Shown here piece after piece: positions 16,113-24,535 of a stretch of 64,000 bases of DNA (position 1 is its first letter; each line of letters opens with the position of its first letter). The notes beneath the pieces were generated by a model. The model was given only the letters and a program-made list of their open reading frames with translations, did not search any database and had not been told where the DNA came from. This DNA comes from Mycobacterium sp. 1245805.9 (GTDB taxonomy: Bacteria > Actinomycetota > Actinomycetes > Mycobacteriales > Mycobacteriaceae). Where the stretch lies: the NCBI RefSeq assembly GCF_001672915.1, contig NZ_LZKR01000156.1, forward strand, positions 62,001 through 126,000. Reading direction: 5' to 3'. The translations under genes were made by a program, and so were the position numbers.

Positions 16113-16469
16113 CTAATTTTCGGTCTGTTCGTCGACGACCTCGTACAGCGATTCGCCGTCCTCGGGGGCGCCGTCGATTTGGGACCGGTGGGCGCGCCCG
16201 GGGCCCCCGCCGTCGGTGGTGTCGATCGGCGCGCTCGCGCCGGTGAATACGTCCGGCTCCTCTTCGGCCAGCCGCTGGTCGAGGGATTCGCCCTCCCGCT
16301 CCTCGCGGGCCGTCACCCCGAAGCGGTCGGCTTCGCTCCAGCCCTCGGGCGGGTCGACGACGATGTCGCCGTCGTCGTTGCGCAGCTCGTCGGAGTCGGT
16401 GCCTTCGCTCGGATTGAGGGTGTCGCCTGGACCGCCCTCCTCGGGAAAGTCGCCGTTGTCGATAGCCAT
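16113..16469 (-). CDS. Acidic hypothetical protein, DUF5709-like
   Basis: A 118-aa very acidic protein with no signal peptide or membrane segment. EGWSEADRFGVTAREEREGE and SLDQRLAEEEPDV are the features I associate with mycobacterial DUF5709 proteins. The function is unknown. Start ATG 16469 (MAIDNGDFPEE) is preferred over a long upstream extension whose composition is unlike the rest. Confidence 0.7.
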   Translation of the reverse strand: MAIDNGDFPEEGGPGDTLNPSEGTDSDELRNDDGDIVVDPPEGWSEADRFGVTAREEREGESLDQRLAEEEPDVFTGASAPIDTTDGGGPGRAHRSQIDGAPEDGESLYEVVDEQTEN

Positions 16470-16588
16470 ACGCAAACGGTTGCCCCAGCCCCCGGCGATT
16501 AAACTTTCGCAATTCCCGACGTGACCAACGCCGCAGGCACATACGCTGCGAGTTCGGGCAACTTCACCAAGCGAGAGAGTCTCGGCAC

Positions 16589-16942
16589 ATGTTCTTCCGC
16601 GCATCACCGGTCGCCGCGGCCATCCTGACGGTCGGGTCGGTAGTCGGGTTTGCCCCGGCGGCCCTGGCCGACGTCGCCGACGACTCCTTCATCCAAGCCC
16701 TGGACGGCTACGGCATGCAGTACGGCACACTCGACAACGCGATCGGTGTGGCCAAGACCTACGTTTGCGGCCAACTCGCCGCCAACCCGAGCGAACCGAT
16801 GAACGATGTCGTTTCCGGCGTGGCGGACAACACCAACTGGTCCATCGCCGACAGCACCTTCTTCACCGGGTCGGCGATCACCGCGTACTGCCCGCAGTAC
16901 CAATACATCGCCAGTGGGCCGACCAACGTGCCGATTTCCTAA
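16589..16942 (+). CDS. Secreted DUF732-family protein
   Basis: A 117-aa small exported protein. The Sec signal peptide (residues 1 to about 27, cleavage after ALA in PAALA-DVADD) is followed by the DUF732 domain beginning DDSFIQALDGYGM, with two cysteines in TYVCGQL and ITAYCPQY that likely form the disulfide typical of the family. The role of DUF732 proteins is not known. It is convergent with the GNAT gene, 9 nt between stops. Confidence 0.85.
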   Translation: MFFRASPVAAAILTVGSVVGFAPAALADVADDSFIQALDGYGMQYGTLDNAIGVAKTYVCGQLAANPSEPMNDVVSGVADNTNWSIADSTFFTGSAITAYCPQYQYIASGPTNVPIS

Positions 16943-16951
16943 ACGCCGTTT

Positions 16952-17566
16952 TCAGCGCGGCTGCCGCCACATCGCCCACAGCGTCGGGCCGCCGTCGGGC
17001 AACTCGATCTCGCGGGTGACGCTGAACCCGAAACGCTCGTAATACGGCACGTTTTCGGGCTTGCTCGACTCGAGGTACGCCGGGCAATACTCGGCATCGC
17101 AGCGGTCCAGGCGGGACCGCATCAGGACCTGGCCGAAGCCCTGACCGCGGACCGTCGGGTCGCTCCCGATCACGGCGAGGTACCAGTGCGGTTCCTCGGG
17201 ATGTTCGCGCTTCATGAGGTCCTGCACGGTGCGCGCCCTCGCCGAATCCGACCCGAAGACCCGGATGAAGCTCGGCAGCATCGCCAGCTCTTCCCAGCGG
17301 GACTGCCGCCACCGACCCGGCGGATCCCACAGGGCCGCCGCACCGACGCCCTGACCGTCGCAGGCCACCTCCACACCGCCGCCGGCCAGATGATGGCGGC
17401 GCGTCAACGTCGCGAACAGCCGGACCAGCTGGGTCGGCCGCGCGTCGTCGTCGGGCAGCATCCAGGTGGTGACGGGATCGTCGTGGAACGCCCGGGCCAG
17501 GGTGCGTGACAGCTCGCGGATGTCGGCTTTGCGCGCCGGGCGCGCCTGCGGGGCCACCCACGCCAC
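16952..17566 (-). CDS. GNAT-family N-acetyltransferase (Rv0133-like)
   Basis: A 204-aa GCN5-related acetyltransferase. The acetyl-CoA pyrophosphate loop is VRGQGFGQVLMR, after the beta4 strand HWYLAVIGSDP, and PENVPYYERFGF is the usual C-terminal motif. The acceptor is unknown. GTG 17566 gives near the length of the M. tuberculosis neighbour (about 200 aa). It is divergent from the fgd2 gene with 42 bp between starts. Confidence 0.88.
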   Translation of the reverse strand: MAWVAPQARPARKADIRELSRTLARAFHDDPVTTWMLPDDDARPTQLVRLFATLTRRHHLAGGGVEVACDGQGVGAAALWDPPGRWRQSRWEELAMLPSFIRVFGSDSARARTVQDLMKREHPEEPHWYLAVIGSDPTVRGQGFGQVLMRSRLDRCDAEYCPAYLESSKPENVPYYERFGFSVTREIELPDGGPTLWAMWRQPR

Positions 17567-17608
17567 GTTAGCGGGTGTGACGTGCCCCGTGCGGGGTATG
17601 CCGGTCCG

Positions 17609-18706
17609 GTGACGGGCATCTCGCGCCGCAAGCTGGGAAGCATGGTCGCCGGCGCGGGCGCGCTCGGCGCGGTCGGACTGCCGCAGGGCTGCGGGAAGCC
17701 GGAGGCCGGCCACGGCAATCCGACCGGTCCGCCGCCGGCGGCGGGTAAGGGCGTGGGGGTCGTGCTCTCGCACGAGCAGTTCCGCACCGACCAGTTGGTC
17801 GCGCAGGCCCGGGCGGCCGAGCAGGCCGGCTTTCAGTACGCGTGGGCCAGCGATCACATCCAGCCGTGGCAGGACAACGAGGGCCACTCGATGTTTCCGT
17901 GGCTCACCCTGGCCCTGGTCGGCAATGCCACCAGCCGAATCTCGTTCGGCAGCGGGGTGACCTGCCCGACCTATCGCTATCACCCCGCCACCGTGGCCCA
18001 GGCTTTCGCGTCGCTGGCGATCCTCAACCCGGGACGGGTGTTTCTGGGATTGGGCACCGGCGAACGGCTCAACGAACAGGCCACCACGAACGCGTTCGGC
18101 AACTACGCCGAGCGTCATGACCGGCTGATCGAGGCGATCGGACTGATCCGTCAGCTGTGGAGCGGATCGCGAATCTCCTTTTCCGGCCGCTACTTTCAGA
18201 CGAACGCTTTGAAGCTCTACGACACGCCCCCAACGCCGCCGCCGATTTTCGTCGCGGCCGGGGGGCCCAAGAGCGCGAAGCTGGCCGGTCAGTACGGCGA
18301 CGGCTGGATCACCCAGGCCCACGACGTGACGAACGCGAAGTTGCTCGCCGCGTTCGGCGCGGGAGCGCAGGCCGCCGGGCGGGACGCCGCCAATTTGGGA
18401 AAGCGCGCCGAACTTTTCGCAGTCGTCGGCACCAACGACGTGGCCGCCCGCGCCGCCACGCTGTGGCGCTTCACCGCCGGCGCCGTCGACCAGCCGAACC
18501 CCGTCGAGATCCAACGCGCCGCCGAGTCCAATCCCATCGACAAGGTCCTGGCGAACTGGGCGATCGGCACCGATCCCGCGGCCCACATCGACGCCGTGCA
18601 AAGGGTTCTCGACGCCGGGGCGACCCCGTTTCTGCACTTCCCCCAGGACGACCCGGTCGCCGCGATCAACTTCTACGGCGGCAACGTCTTGCCCAGGCTC
18701 CGCTGA
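17609..18706 (+). CDS. fgd2: F420-dependent hydroxymycolic acid dehydrogenase Fgd2/fHMAD (Rv0132c-like)
   Basis: A 365-aa LLM-family F420 enzyme with a Tat-lipoprotein-type N-terminus: twin arginines in ISRRKLG and a Cys in LPQGCGK. First named as a second F420 glucose-6-phosphate dehydrogenase, Rv0132c was later described as the enzyme oxidising hydroxymycolic to ketomycolic acids in the cell envelope. F420-binding features include ASDHIQPWQDNEGHS and LGLGTGERLNEQ. The GTG at 17609 starts the protein as in Rv0132c (V/M-TGISRR). An earlier GTG at 17582 would place nine residues before the Tat signal. Confidence 0.93.
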   Translation: MTGISRRKLGSMVAGAGALGAVGLPQGCGKPEAGHGNPTGPPPAAGKGVGVVLSHEQFRTDQLVAQARAAEQAGFQYAWASDHIQPWQDNEGHSMFPWLTLALVGNATSRISFGSGVTCPTYRYHPATVAQAFASLAILNPGRVFLGLGTGERLNEQATTNAFGNYAERHDRLIEAIGLIRQLWSGSRISFSGRYFQTNALKLYDTPPTPPPIFVAAGGPKSAKLAGQYGDGWITQAHDVTNAKLLAAFGAGAQAAGRDAANLGKRAELFAVVGTNDVAARAATLWRFTAGAVDQPNPVEIQRAAESNPIDKVLANWAIGTDPAAHIDAVQRVLDAGATPFLHFPQDDPVAAINFYGGNVLPRLR

Positions 18707-18773
18707 AGCGGCCCGGGTAGGTTCGGGCGACGGCGGGTACCCGAGGGGTTGCGGAAACCCGCGACCGAACACT

Positions 18774-19487
18774 ATGGACCCTTCACACGCAAGCCCCAAC
18801 CACGAGGCCTCCAATCACGAGCTGGCCGTGCGCATGGCCGAGCTCGCTCGGGAGATCTCCGCGCCCCGCGCGCTCGAGCACGTGCTCGCCGATGTGACCG
18901 CCGCGGCCGTGCAGCTCATACCCGGAGCCGACGTCGCGGGCGTGCTGCTCGTGAAAGCGGGCGGCGACTTCGAGTCGCTGGCGGACACCGACGACCTGGC
19001 CGGGCAGCTGGACAAGCTGCAGCACGACTTTGGCGAAGGCCCCTGCGCCGACGCCGCTCTCAAGCAGACGATCGTGCGGACCGACGACCTGCGCAGCGAG
19101 CCGCGCTGGCCGAGATACGCGCCGGCGGCGGTGCAACTCGGCGTGCTCAGCAGCCTGTCGTTCAAGCTCTACACCGCCGACCGCACGGCGGGCGCGCTGA
19201 ACTTGTTCAGCTTCAACGCCGGCGTGTGGGACACCGAAGCGGAGACCATCGGATCGGTGTTCGCCGCGCACGCGGCCGCCGCGATCATGGCCGGGCGCCA
19301 TGGCGAGCAGATGGAGTCGGCGCTGTCGAGTCGAGACCGCATCGGTCAGGCCAAGGGCATCATCATGGAGCGCTACGGCGTGGACGACGTGCGCGCCTTC
19401 GAGATGCTGCGGGCGCTGTCGCAGGAAAGCCAGAACAAGCTCGTCGACATCGCCCAGCGCGTCATCGAAACCCGCGGCGACGTCTGA
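18774..19487 (+). CDS. GAF-ANTAR two-domain RNA-binding regulator
   Basis: A 237-aa protein with an N-terminal GAF sensor domain (about residues 20-165, with the typical FGEGPCADA) and a C-terminal ANTAR domain (about 175-235: LSSRDRIGQAKGIIMERYGV and a final three-helix segment). ANTAR proteins bind dual hairpins in nascent mRNA and prevent termination. In mycobacteria GAF-ANTAR proteins are common and their ligands unknown. It lies just upstream of fadE1 on the same strand with a 70-nt gap. I see no dual ANTAR hairpin nearby. Confidence 0.9.
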   Translation: MDPSHASPNHEASNHELAVRMAELAREISAPRALEHVLADVTAAAVQLIPGADVAGVLLVKAGGDFESLADTDDLAGQLDKLQHDFGEGPCADAALKQTIVRTDDLRSEPRWPRYAPAAVQLGVLSSLSFKLYTADRTAGALNLFSFNAGVWDTEAETIGSVFAAHAAAAIMAGRHGEQMESALSSRDRIGQAKGIIMERYGVDDVRAFEMLRALSQESQNKLVDIAQRVIETRGDV

Positions 19488-19557
19488 TCGCTTTCCGCCG
19501 CGATCTACGATGGGGTGCTTATCAACGAGTCCGGCGCGGCGCTGCGCCGGGGAACGG

Positions 19558-20862
19558 TTGGCCACGGTGTGGGACTTCGAAACTGACCCGGAATACCAGG
19601 CGAAGCTGGACTGGGTCGAAAAGTTCATGGTCGACGAGCTGGAACCGCTCGATCTGGTCGCACTCGACCCGTACGACAAGAAGAACGCCGAGATGATGGC
19701 GATCCTGCGGCCGCTGCAGCAGCAGGTGAAGGACCAGGGCCTGTGGGCCGCGCATCTACGGCCCGAGCTGGGTGGTCAGGGCTTCGGTCAGGTCAAGCTG
19801 GCGCTGCTCAACGAGATCCTCGGGCGCTCGCGTTGGGCGCCTTCGGTGTTCGGCTGCCAGGCGCCGGATTCGGGCAACGCCGAGATCCTCGCGCTGTTCG
19901 GCACCGACGAACAGAAGGCCCGCTACCTGCAGCCGCTGCTCGACGGCGAGATCACCTCGTGCTACTCGATGACCGAGCCGCAGGGCGGTTCGGATCCCGG
20001 GATGTTCGTGACGACGGCGACCCGGGACGGTGACGACTGGGTCATCAACGGGGAGAAGTGGTTCTCCAGCAACGCCAAACACGCGTCGTTCTTCATCGTG
20101 ATGGCGGTGACCAAACCCGACGCCCGGACATACGACAAGATGTCGCTGTTCATCGTCCCGGGCGAGACGCCGGGCATCGAGATCATCCGCAACGTCGCGG
20201 TGGGCGGCGAGTCGGGAAGGCACGGCTCGCACGGCTACGTCCGCTACAACGACGTGCGGGTGCCGGCCGATCATGTGCTGGGCGGCGAGGGTCAGGCGTT
20301 CATGATCGCGCAGACCCGCCTCGGCGGCGGCCGGATCCACCATGCGATGCGCACGATCGCGTTGGCGCGCAAGGCATTCGACATGATGTGTGAGCGGGCG
20401 GTGTCACGCAAGACCCGGCACGGCCACCTGTCCGACTTCCAGATGACGCAGGAGAAGATCGCCGACAGTTGGATCCAGATCGAGCAGTTCCGGCTCCTGG
20501 TGCTGCGCACCGCGTGGTTGATCGACAAGCACCACGACTACCAGAAGGTGCGCCGCGACATCGCGGCGGTGAAGGTCGCCATGCCGCAGGTGCTGCACGA
20601 CGTCGCGCAACGGGCGATGCACCTGCACGGCGCGCTCGGCGTCTCCGACGAGATGCCGTTCGTCAAAATGCTGGTGGCGGCCGAGTCGCTGGGCATCGCC
20701 GACGGCGCCACCGAGCTGCATAAGATGACGGTCGCCCGCCGGACGCTGCGCGAATACCAGCCTGTGACAACGCCTTTCCCGTCACAGCACATACCGACCC
20801 GGCGCGCCGAGGCGGAGGCCAGGCTGGCCGAGCGCCTGGAACACTCGATCGGCGAGTTTTAA
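19558..20862 (+). CDS. fadE1: Acyl-CoA dehydrogenase FadE1
   Basis: A 434-aa FAD-dependent acyl-CoA dehydrogenase for the first step of beta-oxidation. The flavin-binding signature CYSMTEPQGGSDPG and the C-terminal AMHLHGALGVSDEMP are clear. It corresponds in order to Rv0131c. The start is uncertain: TTG 19558 (after GGGGAA), GTG 19567 or ATG 19510 are possible; residues after WDFETDPEY are certain. It is convergent with htdZ, with a long perfect hairpin between the stops. Confidence 0.92.
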   Translation: MATVWDFETDPEYQAKLDWVEKFMVDELEPLDLVALDPYDKKNAEMMAILRPLQQQVKDQGLWAAHLRPELGGQGFGQVKLALLNEILGRSRWAPSVFGCQAPDSGNAEILALFGTDEQKARYLQPLLDGEITSCYSMTEPQGGSDPGMFVTTATRDGDDWVINGEKWFSSNAKHASFFIVMAVTKPDARTYDKMSLFIVPGETPGIEIIRNVAVGGESGRHGSHGYVRYNDVRVPADHVLGGEGQAFMIAQTRLGGGRIHHAMRTIALARKAFDMMCERAVSRKTRHGHLSDFQMTQEKIADSWIQIEQFRLLVLRTAWLIDKHHDYQKVRRDIAAVKVAMPQVLHDVAQRAMHLHGALGVSDEMPFVKMLVAAESLGIADGATELHKMTVARRTLREYQPVTTPFPSQHIPTRRAEAEARLAERLEHSIGEF

Positions 20863-20864
20863 CC

Positions 20865-20924
20865 GCGAGCAGACGCAGAATCGCACTCGCCGCACGGTTT
20901 TGGTGCGATTCTGCGTCTGCTCGC
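20865..20924. terminator. Perfect 22-bp-arm hairpin between fadE1 and htdZ
   Basis: Arms at 20865-20886 and 20903-20924 are perfectly complementary over 22 bp (beginning GCGAGCAGACGCAGAATCGC), with a 16-nt loop. The element fills almost the whole gap between two convergent genes, so it probably ends transcription in both directions. I recall GCGAGCAGACGC-type palindromes at other convergent gene ends in mycobacteria, so it may be a dispersed repeat. Confidence 0.75.
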
Positions 20925-20930
20925 CAACTT

Positions 20931-21386
20931 TCAGGAGATGTAGCGGACGATGCTTTCGGCCACGCAGGCCGGCTTGGGCGCGCCCTCGATCTCGATGGTG
21001 GTCGACACGGTCGCCTGCACGGCGCCGACGCCGAGGTCGTCGACGCTGACCAGCGAGCTTTGCGCGCGAACGCGCGAGCCGACGGGCACCGGAGCGGGGA
21101 AGCGAACCTTGTTGAGGCCGTAGTTGATTGCGAGCTTGATCCCCTTCACGGTGTACATCTCGTGCTGCAAGCGCGGCAGCAGCGAAAGGGTCATGAAACC
21201 GTGGGCGATGGTCTTGCCGAACGGGCCCGCCGCCGCCCGTTCCGGGTCGACGTGGATCCACTGGTGGTCGCCGGTCGCGTCGGCGAACAGGTTGACGTCT
21301 TCCTGGGTGATGGTCACCCAGTCGCTCTGCCCGATGGTCTCGCCCGCGGCGGCGGCGAGGTCCGCTACTGATTCGAAGGTGCGCAT
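20931..21386 (-). CDS. htdZ: (R)-specific enoyl-CoA hydratase HtdZ (MaoC-like)
   Basis: A 151-aa single hot-dog-fold hydratase, the same length as Rv0130. The hydratase 2 motif DATGDHQWIHVDPERA carries the catalytic Asp40 and His45, followed by GPFGKTIAHGFMTLSLLP. It hydrates trans-2-enoyl-CoA to (R)-3-hydroxyacyl-CoA in the cytosol. ATG 21386 has GAGGAGA upstream. It is convergent with fadE1; both act on acyl-CoA. Confidence 0.95.
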   Translation of the reverse strand: MRTFESVADLAAAAGETIGQSDWVTITQEDVNLFADATGDHQWIHVDPERAAAGPFGKTIAHGFMTLSLLPRLQHEMYTVKGIKLAINYGLNKVRFPAPVPVGSRVRAQSSLVSVDDLGVGAVQATVSTTIEIEGAPKPACVAESIVRYIS

Positions 21387-21480
21387 TGGTTCTCCTCGGG
21401 ATGCTGTCGATGCCCGCATGCACCCTATCGGAGCCGGCCATCGCCGTTTCGCGCGCCGCTGCGCGGGAAACCTGGGCCCC

Positions 21481-21660
21481 ATGCCGGAAAACAAGGGCCA
21501 CAGGGCCGAGGAAGACGTCGAGCCCGAGGTGCACGAGGCTCGATCACGGGCCGCCGCAGGGGACGACGACGGGTCGTACGTGGGCGCGGCCGGTTCCGAC
21601 GACACTTTTGATGCGGGCGAGACGGGCGCCGAGGCGCGCAGCCGGGACGGCCAACGGTAG
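21481..21660 (+). CDS. Small acidic hypothetical protein
   Basis: A possible 59-aa protein, acidic and low in hydrophobics (HRAEEDVEPEVHEARSRAAA near the start), probably disordered. It has no recognised domain. Codon use looks coding and no competing gene lies here. The frame is open far upstream, but the earlier part is antisense to htdZ, so ATG 21481 is taken as start. It is 14 nt upstream of the phosphoesterase gene. Confidence 0.45.
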   Translation: MPENKGHRAEEDVEPEVHEARSRAAAGDDDGSYVGAAGSDDTFDAGETGAEARSRDGQR

Positions 21661-21674
21661 CGCAAGATGGCGGC

Positions 21675-22172
21675 GTGAGGCTGCTGCTGATTGCCGACAC
21701 CCACGTCCCGCGCCGCGCCCGCGACCTGCCCGCGCAGGTTTGGGACGAGGTCGCCAGCGCCGATGTCGTGGTGCACGCCGGCGACTGGGTATCGACCGAA
21801 TTGCTCGACGCGCTGGAAAGCCGGGCCGCGCGGCTGGTCGCGTGTTGGGGCAACAACGACGGGCCGGCGTTGCGTGCACGGTTGCCCGAACGCGCCGACG
21901 CCACGCTGGGCGGGCTGCGCCTGACCGTGGTTCACGAGACCGGCGCCGCGGCCGGCCGGGACGCGCGCATGTCGCGGCTCTATCCGGATCGCGACGTGCT
22001 GGTGTTCGGCCACAGCCACATCCCGTGGGATACGACGACGCCAACCGGGCTGCGCCTGCTCAACCCGGGTTCGCCAACGGACCGGCGCCGGCAACCGTTC
22101 TGCAGCTACATGACCGCAAGCGTCGACAACGGGCAGTTGACCGACGTGGTCCTGCATTCGCTCAACAAGTAG
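21675..22172 (+). CDS. YfcE/MJ0936-type metallophosphoesterase
   Basis: A 165-aa calcineurin-like phosphoesterase of the compact YfcE group. Metal-ligand motifs are in order: IADTHVP (D-x-H), HAGDW, WGNND and GHSHIPW. Such enzymes are Mn2+-dependent phosphodiesterases; natural substrates are poorly known. The start is GTG 21675. The short gap before the MarR/ABC operon carries a separate promoter region. Confidence 0.92.
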   Translation: MRLLLIADTHVPRRARDLPAQVWDEVASADVVVHAGDWVSTELLDALESRAARLVACWGNNDGPALRARLPERADATLGGLRLTVVHETGAAAGRDARMSRLYPDRDVLVFGHSHIPWDTTTPTGLRLLNPGSPTDRRRQPFCSYMTASVDNGQLTDVVLHSLNK

Positions 22173-22200
22173 CTGGGAGCTAGCCCCCACACAGCTCGCA

Positions 22201-22233
22201 CCCATATTTAGCTCGTAAACAGAGGTATATGGG
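22201..22233. promoter_or_regulatory. Inverted repeat CCCATAT...ATATGGG at the MarR start
   Basis: Seven-nt arms CCCATAT (22201-22207) and ATATGGG (22227-22233) are separated by 19 nt, and the second arm contains the ATG of the MarR gene. It could be an autoregulatory operator or a hairpin hiding the start. Confidence 0.35.
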
Positions 22234-22690
22234 CGCAGTGCAGACCAGCACCGATGTGGTCGCCGAGTTGTTCGGCATCGTCGGCAGGTTTCGCCGGGAA
22301 CTTCGCCGGTCGGCCGGCCGGGGGCTCGATTCCGCGCGGCTGTCCGAATCCCAGGCGGAGCTGCTGTGGCTGGTCGGACGGCGACCGGGGATCTCCGTCG
22401 GCACCGCCGCGGCGGAGCTCGGCCTGGTGCCCAACACCGCATCGACCTTGGTCTCCAAGCTGGCCGGCAACGGCTTGCTGATCCGGACTGTCGACGAGTC
22501 GGACCGCCGCGTCGGCCAGCTGCGGCTCGCCGAACCCACCCAGCAGCTCGTCGACGCGTCTCGGGCGGCGCGCCGGGCGCTGGTCGCCGACGCGCTCGGC
22601 GAGCTGGATGACGATCAAATCGAGTCCCTGGCAAAGGGATTGGAGGTTCTAGACACCATGACCCGACTACTGCAGGAGCGGCGATCATGA
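22229..22690 (+). CDS. MarR-family regulator of ABC exporter
   Basis: A 153-aa MarR-type winged-helix protein. The recognition region is SVGTAAAELGLVPNTASTLV, with the wing DESDRRVGQLRL. The stop overlaps the ATP-binding gene start by 4 nt (ATGA), so the regulator leads a three-gene exporter operon. It likely represses the operon until a drug or lipid ligand binds. Confidence 0.9.
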   Translation: MGAVQTSTDVVAELFGIVGRFRRELRRSAGRGLDSARLSESQAELLWLVGRRPGISVGTAAAELGLVPNTASTLVSKLAGNGLLIRTVDESDRRVGQLRLAEPTQQLVDASRAARRALVADALGELDDDQIESLAKGLEVLDTMTRLLQERRS

Positions 22691-23508
22691 GCGAACGACT
22701 GCCCATGGCGATCGACGGCCGCAACCTGACCTACCGGTACGGCCAGTTCACCGCGGTCGATGATGTGACGCTACAGGTGCGGCCGGGCGAGACGATGGGC
22801 CTGCTGGGGCCCAACGGCGCCGGAAAGACGACGCTGGTCCGCATGCTCACCACGTTGACGCCGGTGCAGCGCGGCGAGTTGCGCATTTTCGGCATGGACG
22901 CCCGCCGCCAGACCATCGACATCCGCAGCAACATCGGCTATGTGCCCCAACAACTTTCCGTCGAGCCCGCGTTGACCGGACGGCAGAACGTGCGGTGGTT
23001 CGCGCGGCTCTACGGGGTGCCGCGCGCCTGCCGGGCCGAACGGGTGGAACAGGCGCTGGCCGCCATGGAGCTGCTCGACGTGGCCGACCGGCGGGCCGGG
23101 TCCTACTCCGGCGGCATGGTGCGCCGCCTGGAGGTGGCGCAGGCGTTGGTCAACCGTCCGTCGCTGCTGGTGCTCGATGAGCCGACGGTCGGGCTGGACC
23201 CGATCGCGCGCGACGGTGTCTGGCAACAGGTGCGGAGCATGCAGGCCCAGTTCGGCATGACGGTGCTGCTCACCACCCACTACATGGAGGAGGCCGACGC
23301 GCTGTGCGACCGGGTCGCGCTGATGCACCGCGGTCGATTGCGCGCCGTGGGCACGCCCGCGAAGCTGAAGGCCACCGTGTCGCCCGGCGCCACGCTCGAG
23401 GACGTGTTCCGCCACTACGCGGCCGAGGACCTGTCCGGCCAGCCGGAATCGTCCGGCTCCTTCCGTGAGATCCGTTCCAGCAGAAAGGTTGCCAGCCGTG
23501 CCAGTTGA
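22687..23508 (+). CDS. ABC transporter ATP-binding protein (DrrA-like)
   Basis: A 273-aa nucleotide-binding subunit. Walker A is GPNGAGKTT, the signature is SGGMVRRLEVAQAL, Walker B LLVLDEPTVGLDP and the switch His lies in LLTTHYMEEADALCD. The C-terminal CtATPVATPase-type tail seen in drug exporters is represented by GRLRAVGTPAKLKA. It pairs with the permease encoded next. The family exports drugs or lipids. Confidence 0.93.
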   Translation: MSERLPMAIDGRNLTYRYGQFTAVDDVTLQVRPGETMGLLGPNGAGKTTLVRMLTTLTPVQRGELRIFGMDARRQTIDIRSNIGYVPQQLSVEPALTGRQNVRWFARLYGVPRACRAERVEQALAAMELLDVADRRAGSYSGGMVRRLEVAQALVNRPSLLVLDEPTVGLDPIARDGVWQQVRSMQAQFGMTVLLTTHYMEEADALCDRVALMHRGRLRAVGTPAKLKATVSPGATLEDVFRHYAAEDLSGQPESSGSFREIRSSRKVASRAS

Positions 23509-24325
23509 CATCGCACCCAAAGCCCCGGCGGCCACCCTGGTTCGTGCGCCGCGCGGGTGGCAACGGGTCCAGGCAACGCTGGCGCGGGTCGGGGCGTTCG
23601 CGATCGTGGAACTGCAGAAGCTGCAGCACGACCGGACCGAGCTCGTCACCCGGATGGTGCAACCCGCGCTGTGGCTGCTGATCTTCGGCACGACCTTTTC
23701 CAAGTTGCACGTCATCCACACCGGGCCGGTGTCCTACCTCGCCTTCCTGGCGCCCGGGATCATCGCGCAGTCGGCGCTGTTCATCTCGATCTTCTATGGC
23801 ATACAGATCATTTGGGACCGCGACGCCGGCGTGCTGGCCAAGCTGATGGTGACGCCCGCCCCCGCGTCGGCGCTGATCACCGGCAAGGCGTTCGCGGCCG
23901 GAGTGCGGTCGGTCGCCCAAGTGGTCGGGGTGATGGCGCTGGCATACCTGATGAACGTCGGCCTGACCGTCAACCCGCTGCGGATCCTGGCCGCGATGGC
24001 CGTCGTCATGCTCGGCGCGGCGTTCTTCGCGTGCCTGTCGATGACGCTGGCCGGCCTGGTCCTCAGCCGCGACCGCCTGATGGGAATCGGCCAGGCCATC
24101 ACGATGCCGCTGTTCTTCGCGTCCAATGCGCTCTATCCCGTCGACGTGATGCCCGCCTGGTTGCGCGCCCTGAGCAAGGTCAACCCGCTCAGCTACGAGG
24201 TGGACGCGCTGCGGGCGCTGTTGATCGGCACCCCGTTCAACCCGGCCGACTTCGTCGTGCTGGTGGTGGCGGCGCTGGTCGGAATTGCCACGGCGTCAAC
24301 GCTTTTGCGCCGGCTCGTCGCGTAG
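23498..24325 (+). CDS. ABC-2-type permease (DrrB-like)
   Basis: A 275-aa membrane subunit with about six transmembrane helices and the ABC-2 signature (ANALYPVDVMPAWLRALSKV). The N-terminal cytosolic arm precedes ELVTRMVQPALWLLIFGTTF, the first helix. GTG 23498 follows AAAGG and overlaps the ATPase gene by 11 nt. Only one permease gene is present, so it would act as a homodimer. Confidence 0.9.
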   Translation: MPVDIAPKAPAATLVRAPRGWQRVQATLARVGAFAIVELQKLQHDRTELVTRMVQPALWLLIFGTTFSKLHVIHTGPVSYLAFLAPGIIAQSALFISIFYGIQIIWDRDAGVLAKLMVTPAPASALITGKAFAAGVRSVAQVVGVMALAYLMNVGLTVNPLRILAAMAVVMLGAAFFACLSMTLAGLVLSRDRLMGIGQAITMPLFFASNALYPVDVMPAWLRALSKVNPLSYEVDALRALLIGTPFNPADFVVLVVAALVGIATASTLLRRLVA

Positions 24326-24535
24326 GGCAAGCCACTGCACGGTTTCGTGAGCCATTCGTGACCCGAATGTGACGATTCCCGGCCGACTCCCAATCGTTAG
24401 CCAACCGCGATCTCGCATCGCGGCCGCGACACACGAATTGCGCCCTCCCCCTGTGTTTCACTGCGCAGGCGAACAGATTCGACCGTCATCGCGCGGCATC
24501 GAACAACCGATGAAAGTTGGGATGGGTAGGGAGCT

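Noticed and set aside
18707..18773. Dual ANTAR-target hairpins upstream of fadE1 or the GAF-ANTAR gene
   Set aside because: I could not find two adjacent stems with the expected hexaloops; GGGTT-GCGG-AACCC is a single short stem.
16952..18814. Reading the GNAT gene as a 620-aa protein
   Set aside because: The N-terminal 400 residues would be antisense to the fgd2 gene; the acetyltransferase alone has normal length.
22201..22233. RNA thermometer at the MarR start
   Set aside because: Only seven paired bases with a 19-nt loop; an operator is the simpler reading.
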